NCBI GenBank assembly: GCA_003427395.1
Contig: BFEA01000516.1
Span: 1,107,573 to 1,129,207 of the forward strand
DNA length: 21,635 bases
Direction of reading: 5' to 3'
Source of the DNA: Chara braunii
Lineage: Eukaryota; Streptophyta; Charophyceae; Charales; Characeae
Position numbers and translations under genes: made by a program. This document shows, one piece after another, positions 8,464 through 18,383 of the stretch. The first letter of the stretch is position 1. Each line of letters begins with the position of its first letter. The notes beneath the pieces were generated by a model. That model worked only from the letters and a program-made list of their open reading frames with translations, was not told the DNA's origin and ran no database searches.

Positions 8464-9552
8464 TGTACTCTTGTGCGAGCTCCCGTCTGGCCGAGTTTAG
8501 CTGTGAAGTGGCTGAGTTGCTGAGTACACCTTGCCCGTTTCCTTCCTTCTCCCCGTGCTCAGATATCTGCCGCCTACCTTAGCACACACAAACCAGGATG
8601 TTCAACAGGACGCGGACCTTGTACACCAGACACACTGCCTTGTGCGCCCCCTTCTCTCCCAACACCCCTTCGACGTTCGTGTGCTCCTTCCCTCCTGTGC
8701 TGCTCTCCACTCCCCCTTGTTGAACCAACCTCAACTGATCACTCGCACGAGGCAGCAGCGTACGCCTGGCGCGCCTAGATGATCTCCAGTGCTCCTCCCC
8801 TCAACCAGTCCTTCTCCATCCTGAAATACTGGCGTGGACTGCGTACACCAGGCGCGCAGTCCTCTCCTCCCTTGCACAAAAACTTCCCCTCTTCTTTACG
8901 ACTGAGCCCGACTTTATTCGGCACAGTCAACGTCCGCAGCTTCACTTAGCTTGTTTCAGAAGAGGCCCCAGTGGCACCCTCACCACCAGCTTTCTCAGGC
9001 TCTCGAACCAAGTCCGGATCTCTCCCGCGCCAGCCTGATCGGTGTTAAGAGCTTAGACGAGTAGGCCTAATTCAGGCCCCGAGAAATTGAAATAGGTGGT
9101 CCTGGTAATGCCGCGAGCGCCCCAGACCTTTGAGCTGGACTAGACCCGTTCCAAATCGGCAATCGTCTCTGCCCCGTTCCCGAGCCAGTTACCGCACTGA
9201 AATGACGATTCCAAATAGCAGCCCCCTTCACAATATCGTACCAACCGAAACAGGGCGTGCATGTCCCGTACCAATGCCGGATCAGTGAGCACCTCAAAAC
9301 AGTAGTGGCCACGAGTCTCACTAAGACTTGCCCCGTGACTGAACGTCGTATCGCAACAATCCCGAGCCTGACCAGCCTGCACCGCACCGGTGCCGAGCCT
9401 GTCCTGAACTGCAGTGACCTGAATCATATCGATGTCGCACCAATATCGATCCTGTAACGTGTCCAGTACCGCAAAATGTCACAATCTTGTAATAGCACCA
9501 AACCCGCACCAAGCCAGAGTGAGGTGCCCATACCGAACCTGAGACGTGTCGA
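8464..9552. other. Non-coding stretch left of the inverted arms
   Basis: No supported gene. At 8834-8858 a 25-bp sequence starting GTGGACTGCGTA matches unit A of the 2504 repeat at about 21 of 25 positions, and a weaker relative (GCGTACGCCTGGCGCGCC) is at 8759-8776. From about 9060 to 9552 the sequence is a monotonous series of CCGNACC and CGTGTC words (for example CCTGTAACGTGTC and CCTGAGACGTGTC), suggesting an eroded short tandem repeat. The mirror-image arm may continue below 9553, but its partner lies outside the window. Confidence 0.5.
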
Positions 9553-10520
9553 TGACGAACCCATGCAGCCCTGCTCTGATGACCCCGAACCTGTCCCAAA
9601 CCTCACGGCTGAACCGGAGCAGCTATCATACCGACGCAATGGAGTCAAACGGGACAATCAAGGTAATATAACGGTAGCACCATGTTGTGCTGTCCCTCGG
9701 CCCCGCACTCATAACACACAGGTTGTGGCGAGGTTAGAAATCAGGGTAATCAGGTAGGTCATTTAAGGGAATCTCAATCGTTAGAGAATTGAGAGATGTC
9801 GTTAGAAGGGGAAGAAATAAATAATCCGGAGTTGGATCCGACCTCGAATAATTTGAGCAAATTTCAATCAATCATTCATTAACCGCAGTTTTCCCTTCCT
9901 TGTACCGTTTTTTATTAATCTCCTTATCCCTTGAATCTTATTATAAAAATCAATGAAAATAAAGACAATTTTATCAAAAATAAATTCCAATGGAATTCAA
10001 TTAAATAACGAAAATTCTTTGTTGTCTTATTCTTTTACCGCAATTGATCCTTTTTCTTATCTTTAATTATATTATCGGAAAAATCAATAACCGGGGGCTA
10101 TCCCATTAAGAATTAAATAGCGATGATTTTAAATAAATTAATAAATATTTCGTTTTTCTCTTCTTTTCCTTTGTTTTTAATTCTTTTTCCCATTTTTTTA
10201 TTTTAATATTGAAATTAAATAAATATATGGATCCATTCTCGAGTCAGTTGGATAGCGTAAAAGGGCCTTGTCAAAGCCTATTCTCAAATTACCATCCCGC
10301 AGCCAGTCGTTTCGGGAGCAGGCTTGGAGCGGGCGGAAATAAGGTAGACAATAAGGTACCCGTCAGGGCGGCGAAGCGGTAGTCCCTCTCGCCAATTTTG
10401 AGGGCTAGTCTTGATGGTTGATGAACCCAAAATTAGGGATGGTTTGGCTACCCCTAATTTTCCCCAAAACGGTCAGACAAAAGTCCCGGCCGATCCTCCC
10501 TCAGATAACTTTTCTAAGGG
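9553..10520 (-). other. Left-copy 3' non-coding region with AT-rich patch (possible LTR)
   Basis: Mirrors 20660-21635. It contains one hairpin (10429-10461), with another just outside at 10538-10564, and a very AT-rich patch at roughly 9840-10240. The rest resembles the GC-richer flank. By position, 3' of the integrase, this should hold the polypurine tract and 3' LTR. A G/A-rich stretch (GAGGGAGGATCGG on the minus strand near 10491-10503), followed by TGTCTGACC near 10475-10483, is a possible tract and LTR start. No second LTR is present for comparison. Confidence 0.45.
10429..10461. repeat. Hairpin AAAATTAGGG / CCCTAATTTT (left arm)
   Basis: Perfect 10-bp inverted repeat with a 13-nt loop. 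It is conserved at 20727-20759 in the other arm even though the loop differs by one base. It lies in the 3' non-coding region of the element and could be part of an LTR or a 3' RNA structure. Confidence 0.85.
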
Positions 10521-10537
10521 TCAATCTCCCAGTATTA

Positions 10538-10564
10538 GGGCGACCGACTGGCTTTCGGTCGCCC
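10538..10564. repeat. Hairpin GGGCGACCGA / TCGGTCGCCC (left arm)
   Basis: Perfect, GC-rich 10-bp stem with a 7-nt loop (CTGGCTT on the plus strand). The identical stem is at 20625-20651. It is located shortly downstream of the integrase tail in the coding sense, so it may be a 3' RNA structure or a recombination-relevant element. Confidence 0.87.
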
Positions 10565-10791
10565 GACAAACAAGCCCGGACCTCCTCTCGACGCCCCCGT
10601 GGAGCCCGCTCTGTCTTGGTCCGACGAATCGCACCAGGTCCAAGTGAACAACGCGCGCACCGCAAGTGCTTCCACTTATCGGTCTGGCGCTTGGGTTTCT
10701 CACGAATCCTGGGGCTGAGAGGGTGCTTCTTCCCTTTCTTAGGTCGCGGTCGTTTGGGCTTCGATACAAGAATTTTCCCTCGCTTCCTCGT

Positions 10792-12160
10792 TCATTGGGG
10801 AGGCCGTGCGTCAATTGCGATACTCTTCCTTATGCGGACTTTGCGCTTAGGTCTTTGTAGAACAAATACCCATTTCTTTTTCTTGCCTAGCGTTAAGCCC
10901 TTCACTTTCCTGGTCTCAACTCTCTTCCTCTTCCTCGAACTCTCACCTACTTCGAACCGCCTTGACGGTCCCTCATCCGCAGCCTTGGCTTTCCCTTTTC
11001 CTCTAGGGTCTGATAACGCCGGTGCAGGAGTAGGTGTCTCCCTTGGCCTAAACAACTTCAACCTAGCTCCTGCCACAGGATCCTTCCACTTTGACCCATC
11101 TAGCTCAGCAATCATATATGCTCCCCAGGTTAACGCACTGACTACACGATAGGGCCCCATCCATCTGTTAGCCAGTTTTCCTGTCCATGTTCTCTCCAAT
11201 GCGGCGTTGTAGAGGAGTACCATATCGCCGACTTTTATCTTCTCCTTTCTGATTCTGACGTCTTTATCCCATCGTATTTTGCCTTTCTCTCTTTCTACCG
11301 TCAGTCGATTAGCCGCAGTCATGAGATTATCCTCGAACTCGTACGCTATCTGTCTAGTCCTAGCTGCTAGTAACTTTTCTCGTGTCATGTTATCCGGCCA
11401 ATTAATCGTAGTCCAGCTATCGACATGGAACTCTATGGGCAGAGGGCAATGCCTTTCAAACCAAAGAGTGTAAGGTGGGTACCCAGTGCTGGCCTGCACC
11501 GTAACGTTATCTGCCCATATCGCATACCGGAAATACTTCGGCCAGTCACTATCTTTCCCTCTACACCACTTAGATAGGGATGCAATCAAGGACTGATGTC
11601 CTCGTTGTACAGGCTCGTTGGATTGAGGGTGATAGGCGGTAGCTATTGATACTCTAGCCCCTGCTCTCTTGAATACGCTATGTACCTCATCTGCCAGGAA
11701 CTTCGTCCCTCTGTCCATTACAATCTTACTAACGCACCCATATCTAGACAAGTACTCCAGGACAAAGTTCTTGACTTCTCTTGCAGCCTTCGTTCTCATG
11801 GCCTTGCCATCGACAAAGCCAGTGAAGTCGTCCTGATATTCACTACATAATTCATGTTCCTCACACCTTTCGGCATCTTTACTAGATCAATATGTATTTT
11901 CTCTCCTGGTCTAGTAGGATTAGAGAGGTGAAGCGGTTCCTTATATCTGATAAGGGATCTCATCTGACAGTCTTCGCAAGTCTCGCAGTCCTTCTCGACA
12001 TCCTTGTACTGTCCTTCCCACCAGTATAGCCTGCGAACCTTCTCATATGTCCCTTTTACTCCTCTATGCCTTCAAACTACACCGTCATGTAACTCTGCTA
12101 CTATGAACTGCTTCTCCTTGGGTTCACAGATCACCCGAAGAGGCATCCCCACCCCTACGG
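10792..12160 (-). pseudogene. Integrase with basic C-terminal tail (left copy)
   Basis: Ty3/gypsy integrase, which would insert element cDNA into the host genome. In order: a zinc-binding HHCC region (ELHDG, HRG, CETCEDC at about 12090-11950), the core with first Asp (HIDLVKMPKG, Asp codon 11886-11888), second Asp (VMDRGTKF) and HPQSN, then the GPY/F-like region (ANRWMGPYRV) and a Lys/Arg-rich tail (KKKKWVF, RPKRKVRIRK). The residue expected to be the catalytic Glu, 35 residues after the second Asp, is Gln (CAA at 11605-11607). Breaks: a TGA between the two zinc-binding His, a one-base deletion near 11830 that shifts frame into 11799-10792, and a TGA (CGA in the right copy) ending the frame at 10792. 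The longest frame, 335 codons, has its first ATG at 11799, which is internal to the domain and not a real start. Confidence 0.93.
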
Positions 12161-12161
12161 G

Positions 12162-12958
12162 TCAACGAAACAAAGGCCCAGCTCTAAGGCAATACTGTGC
12201 TGCCTTTCTTCGAATCTCTGGATCGGAATTCTCTTCCCCTGACAATCCGATCGTCCGATACTTGCCCTCATAAAGGTTGACTAGGAAGCGATCCATTCGT
12301 CTAGTCTCAGTCACAGTCAATGCAGCAATCGATACCGGTCGCTCCACCTCAATTGGAATCTGTGAAAGTCCTTCCGCCACAACGTTCTTTGTCCCTGAGA
12401 TCCTTTCCACACAGTGTAATCGTAGAGTTGGATCCTGATTAACCAATGCGCAATCGTGGGATCCGCCAGACTGAAGTCCTTCTGTAAAACTGACGCTACC
12501 GCTGTAGGTCCTACCCTGAGAACGAATCGTCTCCCGTATTTGTAATGCCTAAAGGCGTCCAAACACCGCAGGACAGCTAACACCTCCTTCTTAAACTGAC
12601 TATAGTTGCGTTCAACAGTGTTGAGTGTTTGACTCTCGAATCTCAATGGTCTCTCCTTACCGTCGGCATCCTTTTGAGAAAGTAATCCCCCAACCGAACA
12701 CTGCCCCGCATCCGTAGACACTATGAATGGCCTGTTCGTTTCATCTTCGAGGAATGGCCCGCCTAGAATTCGGTCGCCTTCTTTAAATTCTTCTTCAAGG
12801 GATTGTACTGCAAGCTCTTGTGGAGAGTCCCAGTAAAACTTTTCGGTTTTCCTAAGAAGAGTCCGCAGAGACTCTGCCTTTTCGGCATTTCCGCGTATAA
12901 AAATCCTCCAATAGCCTACCACCCCTAAGAATTGGCGAACCTCAGTAGCACTATGCAA
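12162..12958 (-). pseudogene. RNase H domain (left copy)
   Basis: Ribonuclease H of the pol polyprotein, which degrades the RNA strand during reverse transcription. The RT thumb/connection region VRQFLGVVGYWRIFIRG is followed by PFIVSTDAG (catalytic Asp), LRFESQTLNTVERNYSQ and KKEVLAVLRCLDAFRHY, then GTKNVVAEGLSQIP, where the usual form is VADGLSR. The frame is the same as RT until a two-base difference near 12420 (cactGTGtgg here, cacttgg in the right copy) shifts it; the C-terminal part reads in 12446-12162. A TGA at 12162-12164 (CGA in the right copy) ends that frame. A 15-bp stretch here (GPTAV) is missing from the right copy, flanked by GGTAG direct repeats, consistent with slippage deletion there. 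Confidence 0.9.
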
Positions 12959-12967
12959 CGGTGTCGG

Positions 12968-13957
12968 TCAGTTTAGGAGTTTCTCTAACTTTCCAGGGTC
13001 AGCTCGGCGGCCCCTCGAATCGCATATAAACCCTAGAATCTTAATTGTCGACACCGCCCATCGGCTTTTCGTCCCACTAACCGTCAGGTTAGCTTCATCT
13101 AGTTGTTTCAGGACAGCATAAATGTCTGTCAGATGTTGCTCTACGAACCTCCTGACGCCAGGAGCGACTTCCGTTTCGTCTTTCAGTACCGGTCCTTTTA
13201 TCGGAAAGTCGTCCAAGAAAACTTCAACTTTATCAGGGATAAAGTCTTTCAGAACAACTATCATGGCTCTCTGAAAGACTGCTACCCCGTTGGTCCACCC
13301 CATAGGTACGACCATCATGTGCACTAATCCGAGTGGCGTGTGCCTGGCTGTGAGATATCTATCTCTCGGATCTAGTGGTATCTCATCGTATCCTGAAAAT
13401 AAATCNCAGACAGAATAAATGGACCTGCCTGCTGCTCCTTCTGCTAATAGATCAGCGTGTGGTATGGAGCCTACATCTCGAATTGTCACAGCATTGACCT
13501 TCTGGAGGTCTTGAATCCACCGAATCTTTCCATTAGGCTTTCTTAAGAAGAACCACCTATTCGCGTACGCGCTATCAGATGGCTCAGCTAGATGAGACGC
13601 CATTTTCTCCTTGAGAAAGAAGATCACTTCTTCCTTCTCTTTCTGAGCAAACTTTCATCCCGCGTCATTCCATGGCGTATGCGGAATCGTGTAGATCCTA
13701 GCAGACTTAGCATACCTAGGATCAATTTTCCCCCTTTCCGCATCACTGAAGGCTATAGCTTTGTCGCAGGTCTTAAGAACTTCTACGACGTGCGCCTTCT
13801 CTTGCTCAGTCAAATTCTCATGTCCTACGTCCATCTCTGTTATCCTTTTCTCTGTCAATCGTTGCGGCTCCTTTCTCTTCTTCTCTTTAATCTCCCTAGC
13901 GATCTCTTCCTCGGACACACCATCCAAAGCGGATCGCTCTCGGGCTACTGTCGCCGG
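12968..13957 (-). pseudogene. Reverse transcriptase (left copy)
   Basis: RNA-dependent DNA polymerase domain. The N-terminal linker (EEEIAREIKEKKRKEPQRL, VLKTCDKAIAF, IPHTPWNDAG) is separated by TGA at 13655-13657 from an uninterrupted 219-codon frame 13627-12968. This frame holds FFLRKPNGKIRWIQDLQKVN (fingers), DLFSGYDEIPL (first catalytic Asp, residue 75), PMGWTNGVAVFQR, VFLDDFPIKG (Asp 139 and 140) and LGFICDSRGRRAD. All three catalytic Asp are present. The FLDD box, rather than YVDD, is shared by all three copies in this window. The TGA at 13655 is shared with the right copy but is TGG in the fragment at 3337. A further TGA at 12968 separates it from RNase H. One N at 13406 falls in the codon before the first catalytic Asp. 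Confidence 0.95.
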
Positions 13958-13971
13958 CTTAACTTTCTGAG

Positions 13972-15190
13972 CTACTGTCTTGTGTCTTTTTGGTCACCCC
14001 TCGTAGGGGGCTGTGCCCTTAAAAAAGACACAAAGATCATTCCTCCGAATTCCTCATCTTCTGCCTTAGGATAGGAGTTTCCTCCCACACGGACTCGGTC
14101 GCCTAAGTCCTCAACCTCGATTATACTTCCTTCTTCTTCCGTAAGTAGCGGCCCATACTTCTTTTCGCGAAAGCTCAAGGAGCGACTCGCAAGGGTGACC
14201 GGTTTGCAACTACCCGATGCGAGAACCGCTCTGTTCCTCGGGTCACGAGGCTCTATCGTCTCCATCATAATTCGCCCACCATCCAGGCGTTTGATGAAAA
14301 GCATTTGGTTTCCATCTGGTCGCTCTATAGCAACCGCATGAACATGGCTTAACCATGTCCGCCCCAATAGCAACTCAGAGCTGCAATCTCGGACCGCAAA
14401 ATCATGCATCATTACTCTCAATCCTTCGACCTCGATTGCCGCCTTGTGACAGACCCCGACGACTTTCTATTTTCTTCCATCGGCGGTTTCTATCTCGAAT
14501 TGGTACGACCTATCAAGGTCCAATCCCAATCGCACGGCCAGGTCCTCATCTATGATGACAGCCTCACTGCCATTATCAATTACCACATGAAGGACTACCT
14601 CGTCATTAAGTGTAGTCTGTACTGTCCCACTGCCTAGGATATAAAACTTGTCAAGAGACACACATTTCATTCCATCTAAGAACACCGTTGCTGCACGGTC
14701 TCCCTTAGTGACCACACTTGATACCGCTAAAGAGGGCAGTACCTCCTGTTTGGTAGCCATCTGGACTTCATCGCTCAGGGGAATGTGCGTCTTACGCGCG
14801 ATCATCTGCAACTCATCTCGCGCTGGTCTTGAGGCTGCCAAATATTCAAGTATCGAGCACTGCATAGGCTGCCTAAGCGCGCGTCTGAGAGGCTCGACCA
14901 TATCTATATCGTCCAAAGTACTCTTCATTGTGAACCTTTTAGCTCCGCGTTTGCGTGGCGAGAGTATAACTTCCTCACCTTCAATCCTTTGCCCATCGTT
15001 CTCTGCCATCACATAATCAGTGTCAGCCTTCTTAGAGGAGGACGCCCTAGCGGACTTAGTCACCGCCACTCGTATAGGTGTCATAGGACTCTCCTCATCA
15101 GAAGACAGACTCAGCCTCACACTCTGGCTCCTTGCGACTCCCTTACCCTTGCTTGGTTGTACTCCCCTATTTCCACGTTCATCGAAGGGA
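13972..15190 (-). pseudogene. Gag-pro region with aspartic protease (left copy)
   Basis: Retropepsin-like protease that would process the gag and pol polyproteins. The upstream part (15185 to 14467) opens with a Ser/Lys-rich linker (SKGKGVARSQS, SLSSDEESP). It then carries VVIDNGSEAVIIDEDLAVRLGL, the DxGS-type active-site loop with Asp, and continues after TAG at 14467-14469 (CAG in the right copy) to LLLGRTWLSHVHAV, the C-terminal retropepsin hydrophobic-Gly motif. DNGS is an atypical version of the usual D(T/S)G. The frame ends at TAG 13972-13974 while pol is in the minus-one frame, overlapping over about 25 nt. The first start-like codon at 15120 is GTG, and the frame is open further upstream, so this is the continuation of gag. 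Confidence 0.85.
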
Positions 15191-15977
15191 ACATCGATAT
15201 ATCCCCAAGGTTATCCGCCCACTTAACATACTTGCGGTCATCAAGTACGACAAATCCTTCATCTGCAGCTCGCCTGAGGTCGGGACAGTCCTTCTTCACG
15301 TGATCGTCAGCAGTGCAATAGATACAGGAGTTCCTAGGTGTAGGAGGTCGCTCCTCTGCTCCCCTAATAGCTGGCCGCCTGGCGTCCTGGTTGGATGGTC
15401 CAGAGGATCTCGGATAGTTTGGGGACTTGGGGTACTCACGCGACGCAGGATACTCCACTCTCTCATATTGTCAGCGCGGCTCTTCCCTACGAACTCCACC
15501 TCTCTCTGTTCGCTCATAACCACCGCGATATCCTTCCCAGCGGTTCCCTATCCGATTCCCTTCGCCCGCGAGAATCCTCTCTATCTCTTGAATTGAAATT
15601 GTCTGGGCTCCGGTACCCTTCGGTGTTTCCTCCGTACCTAGGACTGCGCGGATACTGGTCTGCCCCCTCGACTAAAGGAGTCTCCTCCTCGATACCCGTC
15701 TCGTCGGCGATCTCTATCTATGTCATCATCTCGATGTCGCCAGATATCCTCATCTCTACGTCTCCGATCATCTTCATCTCTCTCCCTCGCACGGTAATCT
15801 GTCAGTGTGCGAGGATTTCGATCCTCGACGCTCCTCCACGGATCGGTGTTCCTACAGTCCCACCGCAAAGAGTAAGGAGACTCGGGTTTATCCCGGTACG
15901 TAGTTGCAACCTTCGTTTCGAAACTTGCCATTTGACTGACCATTCCCTTCATCATCTCTCTCATCTCCTCTATTACG
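15117..15977 (-). pseudogene. Gag with CCHC zinc knuckle (left copy), N-terminus missing
   Basis: Nucleocapsid part of gag, which packages the element RNA. In order: a helical Met-rich segment (VIEEMREMMKGMVSQMASF), YSLRWDCRNTDPWRSV, an Arg/Asp-rich stretch of alternating charge (ERDEDDRRRRDEDIWRHRD), an Arg/Ser/Gly-rich linker, and a zinc knuckle CIYCTADDHVKKDC, a perfect CX2CX4HX4C, near 15315-15275. The parts occupy different frames (breaks at about 15650 and 15460, and a 2-base difference from the right copy near 15185). The N-terminus is lost at the inversion junction. No classical capsid is visible in what remains. The right copy has only the last few codons of this region. Confidence 0.88.
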
Positions 15978-16165
15978 CTTGGGGATGTATCGATGTTGAA
16001 GGAGAACGTGGAAGCTAGGTGAGTACAACCAAGCAAGGGTAAGGGAGTCGCAAGGAGCCAGAGTGTGAGGCTGAGTCTGTCTTCTGATGAGGAGAGTCCT
16101 ATGACACCTATACGAGTGGCGGCGACTAAGTCCGCCAGGGCATTCTCCTCTAAGAAGGATGACAA
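15638..16165 (-). other. Chimeric open frame across the inversion junction
   Basis: A 175-codon minus-strand frame whose first part is the antisense of the right copy (mirror of its SLSSDEESP region) and whose second part is genuine left-copy gag (VIEEMREMMKG to the Arg/Asp-rich segment). The join is at about 15978 in the word CCCCAAG, present on both sides. It exists because of the rearrangement, and there is no evidence of expression. Its nominal start lies inside antisense sequence. Confidence 0.8.
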
Positions 16166-17226
16166 TGATTATATGATGGCAGAGAAGGATGGGCAAAGGA
16201 TTGAAGGTGAGGAAGTTGTACTCTCGTCACGCAACGGAGCTAAAAGGTTCACAATGAAGAGTACTTTTGACGATATAGATACGGTCGAGCCTCTCAGACA
16301 CGCGCTTAGGCAGTCTATGAAGTGCACGATACTTGAATATTTGGCAGCCTCAAGACCTGCGCGAGATGAGTTGCAGATGATCACATGCAAGACATGCATT
16401 CCCCTGAGCGATGAAGTCCAGATGGCTACCAAACAGGAGGTACTACCCTCTTTAGCGGTATCGAGTGTGGTCGCTGAGGCAGACTGTGCAGCAACGGTGT
16501 TCTTAGATGGAATGGAAGGTGTGCGTCCTGACAAGTTTTATATCCTAGGCAGTGGGACAGTACAGACTACACTCAATGACGAGGTAGTCCTTCATGCCGT
16601 AATTGATAATGGCAGTGAGGCTGTTATCATAGATGAGGACCTGGCCGTGCGATTGGGATTGGACCTTGATAGGTCGTACTGATTCGAGATAGAAACCGCT
16701 GATGGAAGAAAACAGAAAGTCGTCGGGGTCTGTCACAAGGCGGCAGTCGAGGTCGAAGGATTGAGAGTAATGATGCCTGTTTTCGCGGTCCGAGATTGCA
16801 GCTCTGAGTTGCTATTGAGGCGGATATGGTTAAACCTTGTTCATGCGGTTACTATAGAGCGATCAGATGGAAGCCAAATGCTTTCCATCAAACGCCTGGA
16901 TGGTGGGCGAATTATGATGGAGACGGTAGAGCCTCGTGACCCAAGGAACAGAGCGGTTCTTGCAGCTACCGGTCACCCTTGCGAGTCGCTCCTTGAGCTT
17001 TCGCGAAAAGAAGTATGGGCCGCTACTTACGGAAGAAGAAGGAAGTATAATCGAGGTTGAGGATTTAGGCGACTGAGTCCATGTGGGAGGAAACTCCTAT
17101 CCTAAGGCAGAAGATGGGGAATTCGGAGGAATGATCTCTGTGTCTTTTTTAAGGGCACAGCCCCCTACGGGGGGTGACCAAAAAGACACAAGACATCGAC
17201 TCAGAAAGTTAAGCCGGTGGCAGTAG
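15978..17226 (+). pseudogene. Gag-pro region with aspartic protease (right copy)
   Basis: One frame runs from 15978 to about 16965, interrupted by TGA at 16019 and TGA at 16680 (CAA in the left copy). It shows SKGKGVARSQS, SLSSDEESP, the active-site loop VIDNGSEAVII, and a degraded C-terminal motif LLLRRIWLNLVHAV, with Gly of the usual LLGR changed to Arg. An 11-bp deletion near 16965 then shifts the frame. The original frame resumes as GGNSYPKAEDGEFGGM and ends at TAG 17224-17226, overlapping pol in the minus-one frame from 17178. This copy shows the gag-to-protease junction without the frameshift found at about 15185 in the left copy, so gag and protease were one frame ancestrally. Confidence 0.85.
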
Positions 17227-18383
17227 CCCGAGAGCGATCCGCTTTGGATGGCGTATCTGAGGAAGAGATCGCTAGGGAGATTAAAGAGAAGAAGAGAAAG
17301 GAGCCGCAACGGCTGACAGAGAAAAGGATAGCAGGGATGAGCATAAGAGATGAGAATTTAACTGAGTAAGAGAAGGCGCGCGTGCTAGAAGTTCTTAAGA
17401 CCTGCGACAAAGCTATAGCCTTCAGTGATGCGGAAAGGGGGATAATTGATCCTTGGTATGCTAAGCCTGCTAGGATCTACATGATTCCGCATACGCCATG
17501 GAATGACGAGATATGAAAGTTTGCTCATAAAGAGACGGAAGAAGTGATCTCCTTTCTCAAGGAGAAAATTATGTCTCATGTAGCTGAGCCATCTGATAGC
17601 GCGTACGCGAATAGGTGGTTTTTCTTAAGAAAGCCTAATGGAAAGATTCAGTGGATTCAAGACCTCCAGAAGGTCAACGCTGTGACAATTCGAGATGTAG
17701 GCTCCATACAACACGCTAATCTATTAGCAGAAGGAGCAGCAGGCAGGTCCATTTATTCTGTCTGCGATTTATTTTCAGGATACGATGAGATACCACTAGA
17801 TCCGAGAGATAGATATCTCACAGCCAGGCACACGCCACTCGGATTAGTGCACATGATGGTCGTACCTATGGGGTGGACCAACGGGGTAGCAGTCTTTCAG
17901 AGAGTCATGGTAGCTGTTCTGAAAGACTTTATCCCTGATAAAGTTGAAGTTTTCTTGGACGACTTTCCGATAAAAGGACTGGTACTGAAAGACGAAATGA
18001 AAGTCACTCCTGGCGTCATGAGGTTCGTAGAGCAACATCTGACAAACATTTATGCTGTCCTGGAACAACTAGATGAAGCTAACCTGACGGTTAGCAGGAC
18101 AACGAGTCGATGGGCGGTGTCAACAATTAAGATTCTAGGATTTATATGCGATTTGAGGAGCCGCCGAGCTGACCCTGGAAAGTTAGAGAAACTCCTAAAC
18201 TGGCCGACACCGTTGCATAGTGCTACTGAGGTTCGCCAATTCGTAGGGGTGGTAGGCTATTGGAGGATTTTTATATGCGGATATGCCGAAAAGGCAGAGC
18301 CTCTGCGGACTCTTCCTAGGAAGACCGAAAAATTTTACTGGGACTCTCCACAAGAGTTTGCAGTACAATCCCTTAAGGAATAA
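17178..18383 (+). pseudogene. Reverse transcriptase (right copy)
   Basis: Pol frame from the overlap with gag-pro. The N-terminal linker contains VARERSALDGVSEEEI and VLEVLKTCDKAIAF, with TAA at 17366 and TGA at 17514-17516 (shared with the left copy). A 279-codon open stretch 17544-18383 then holds FFLRKPNGKIQWIQ, CDLFSGYDEIPL, PMGWTNGVAVFQR, VFLDDFPIKG with all catalytic Asp retained, LGFICDLRSRRAD, and the start of the connection (VRQFVGVVGYWRIFICG). Two stops (TAA 18381-18383 and TGA shortly after) separate it from RNase H in the same frame. The ATG at 17544 is internal to the domain, not a start. Confidence 0.95.

Larger units (their letters stand above)
9553..15977 (-). mobile_element. 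Left Ty3/gypsy retrotransposon copy, 5'-truncated
   Basis: Degenerate LTR retrotransposon on the minus strand. Order in the coding sense: gag (15977-15190), protease (15185-13972), RT (13960-12968), RNase H (12958-12240), integrase (12160-10792), then a non-coding 3' region. It starts inside gag at the inversion junction (about 15978), so the gag N-terminus, primer binding site and 5' LTR are absent. The left limit given is the base that pairs with the window end; the element or its LTR may extend lower. Domain order RT-RNase H-integrase is diagnostic of Ty3/gypsy, not Ty1/copia. No chromodomain is seen; the integrase ends in a Lys/Arg-rich tail. Confidence 0.93.

Noticed and set aside
9060-9757. 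Several 70-100-codon frames on both strands
   Set aside because: Products of a degenerate short repeat (CCGNACC words); no codon or motif support, and the right-arm mirror breaks the same frames.
10418-11152. 244-codon plus-strand open frame
   Set aside because: It is antisense to the left-copy integrase C-terminus and basic tail; the sense translation carries recognisable domain motifs.
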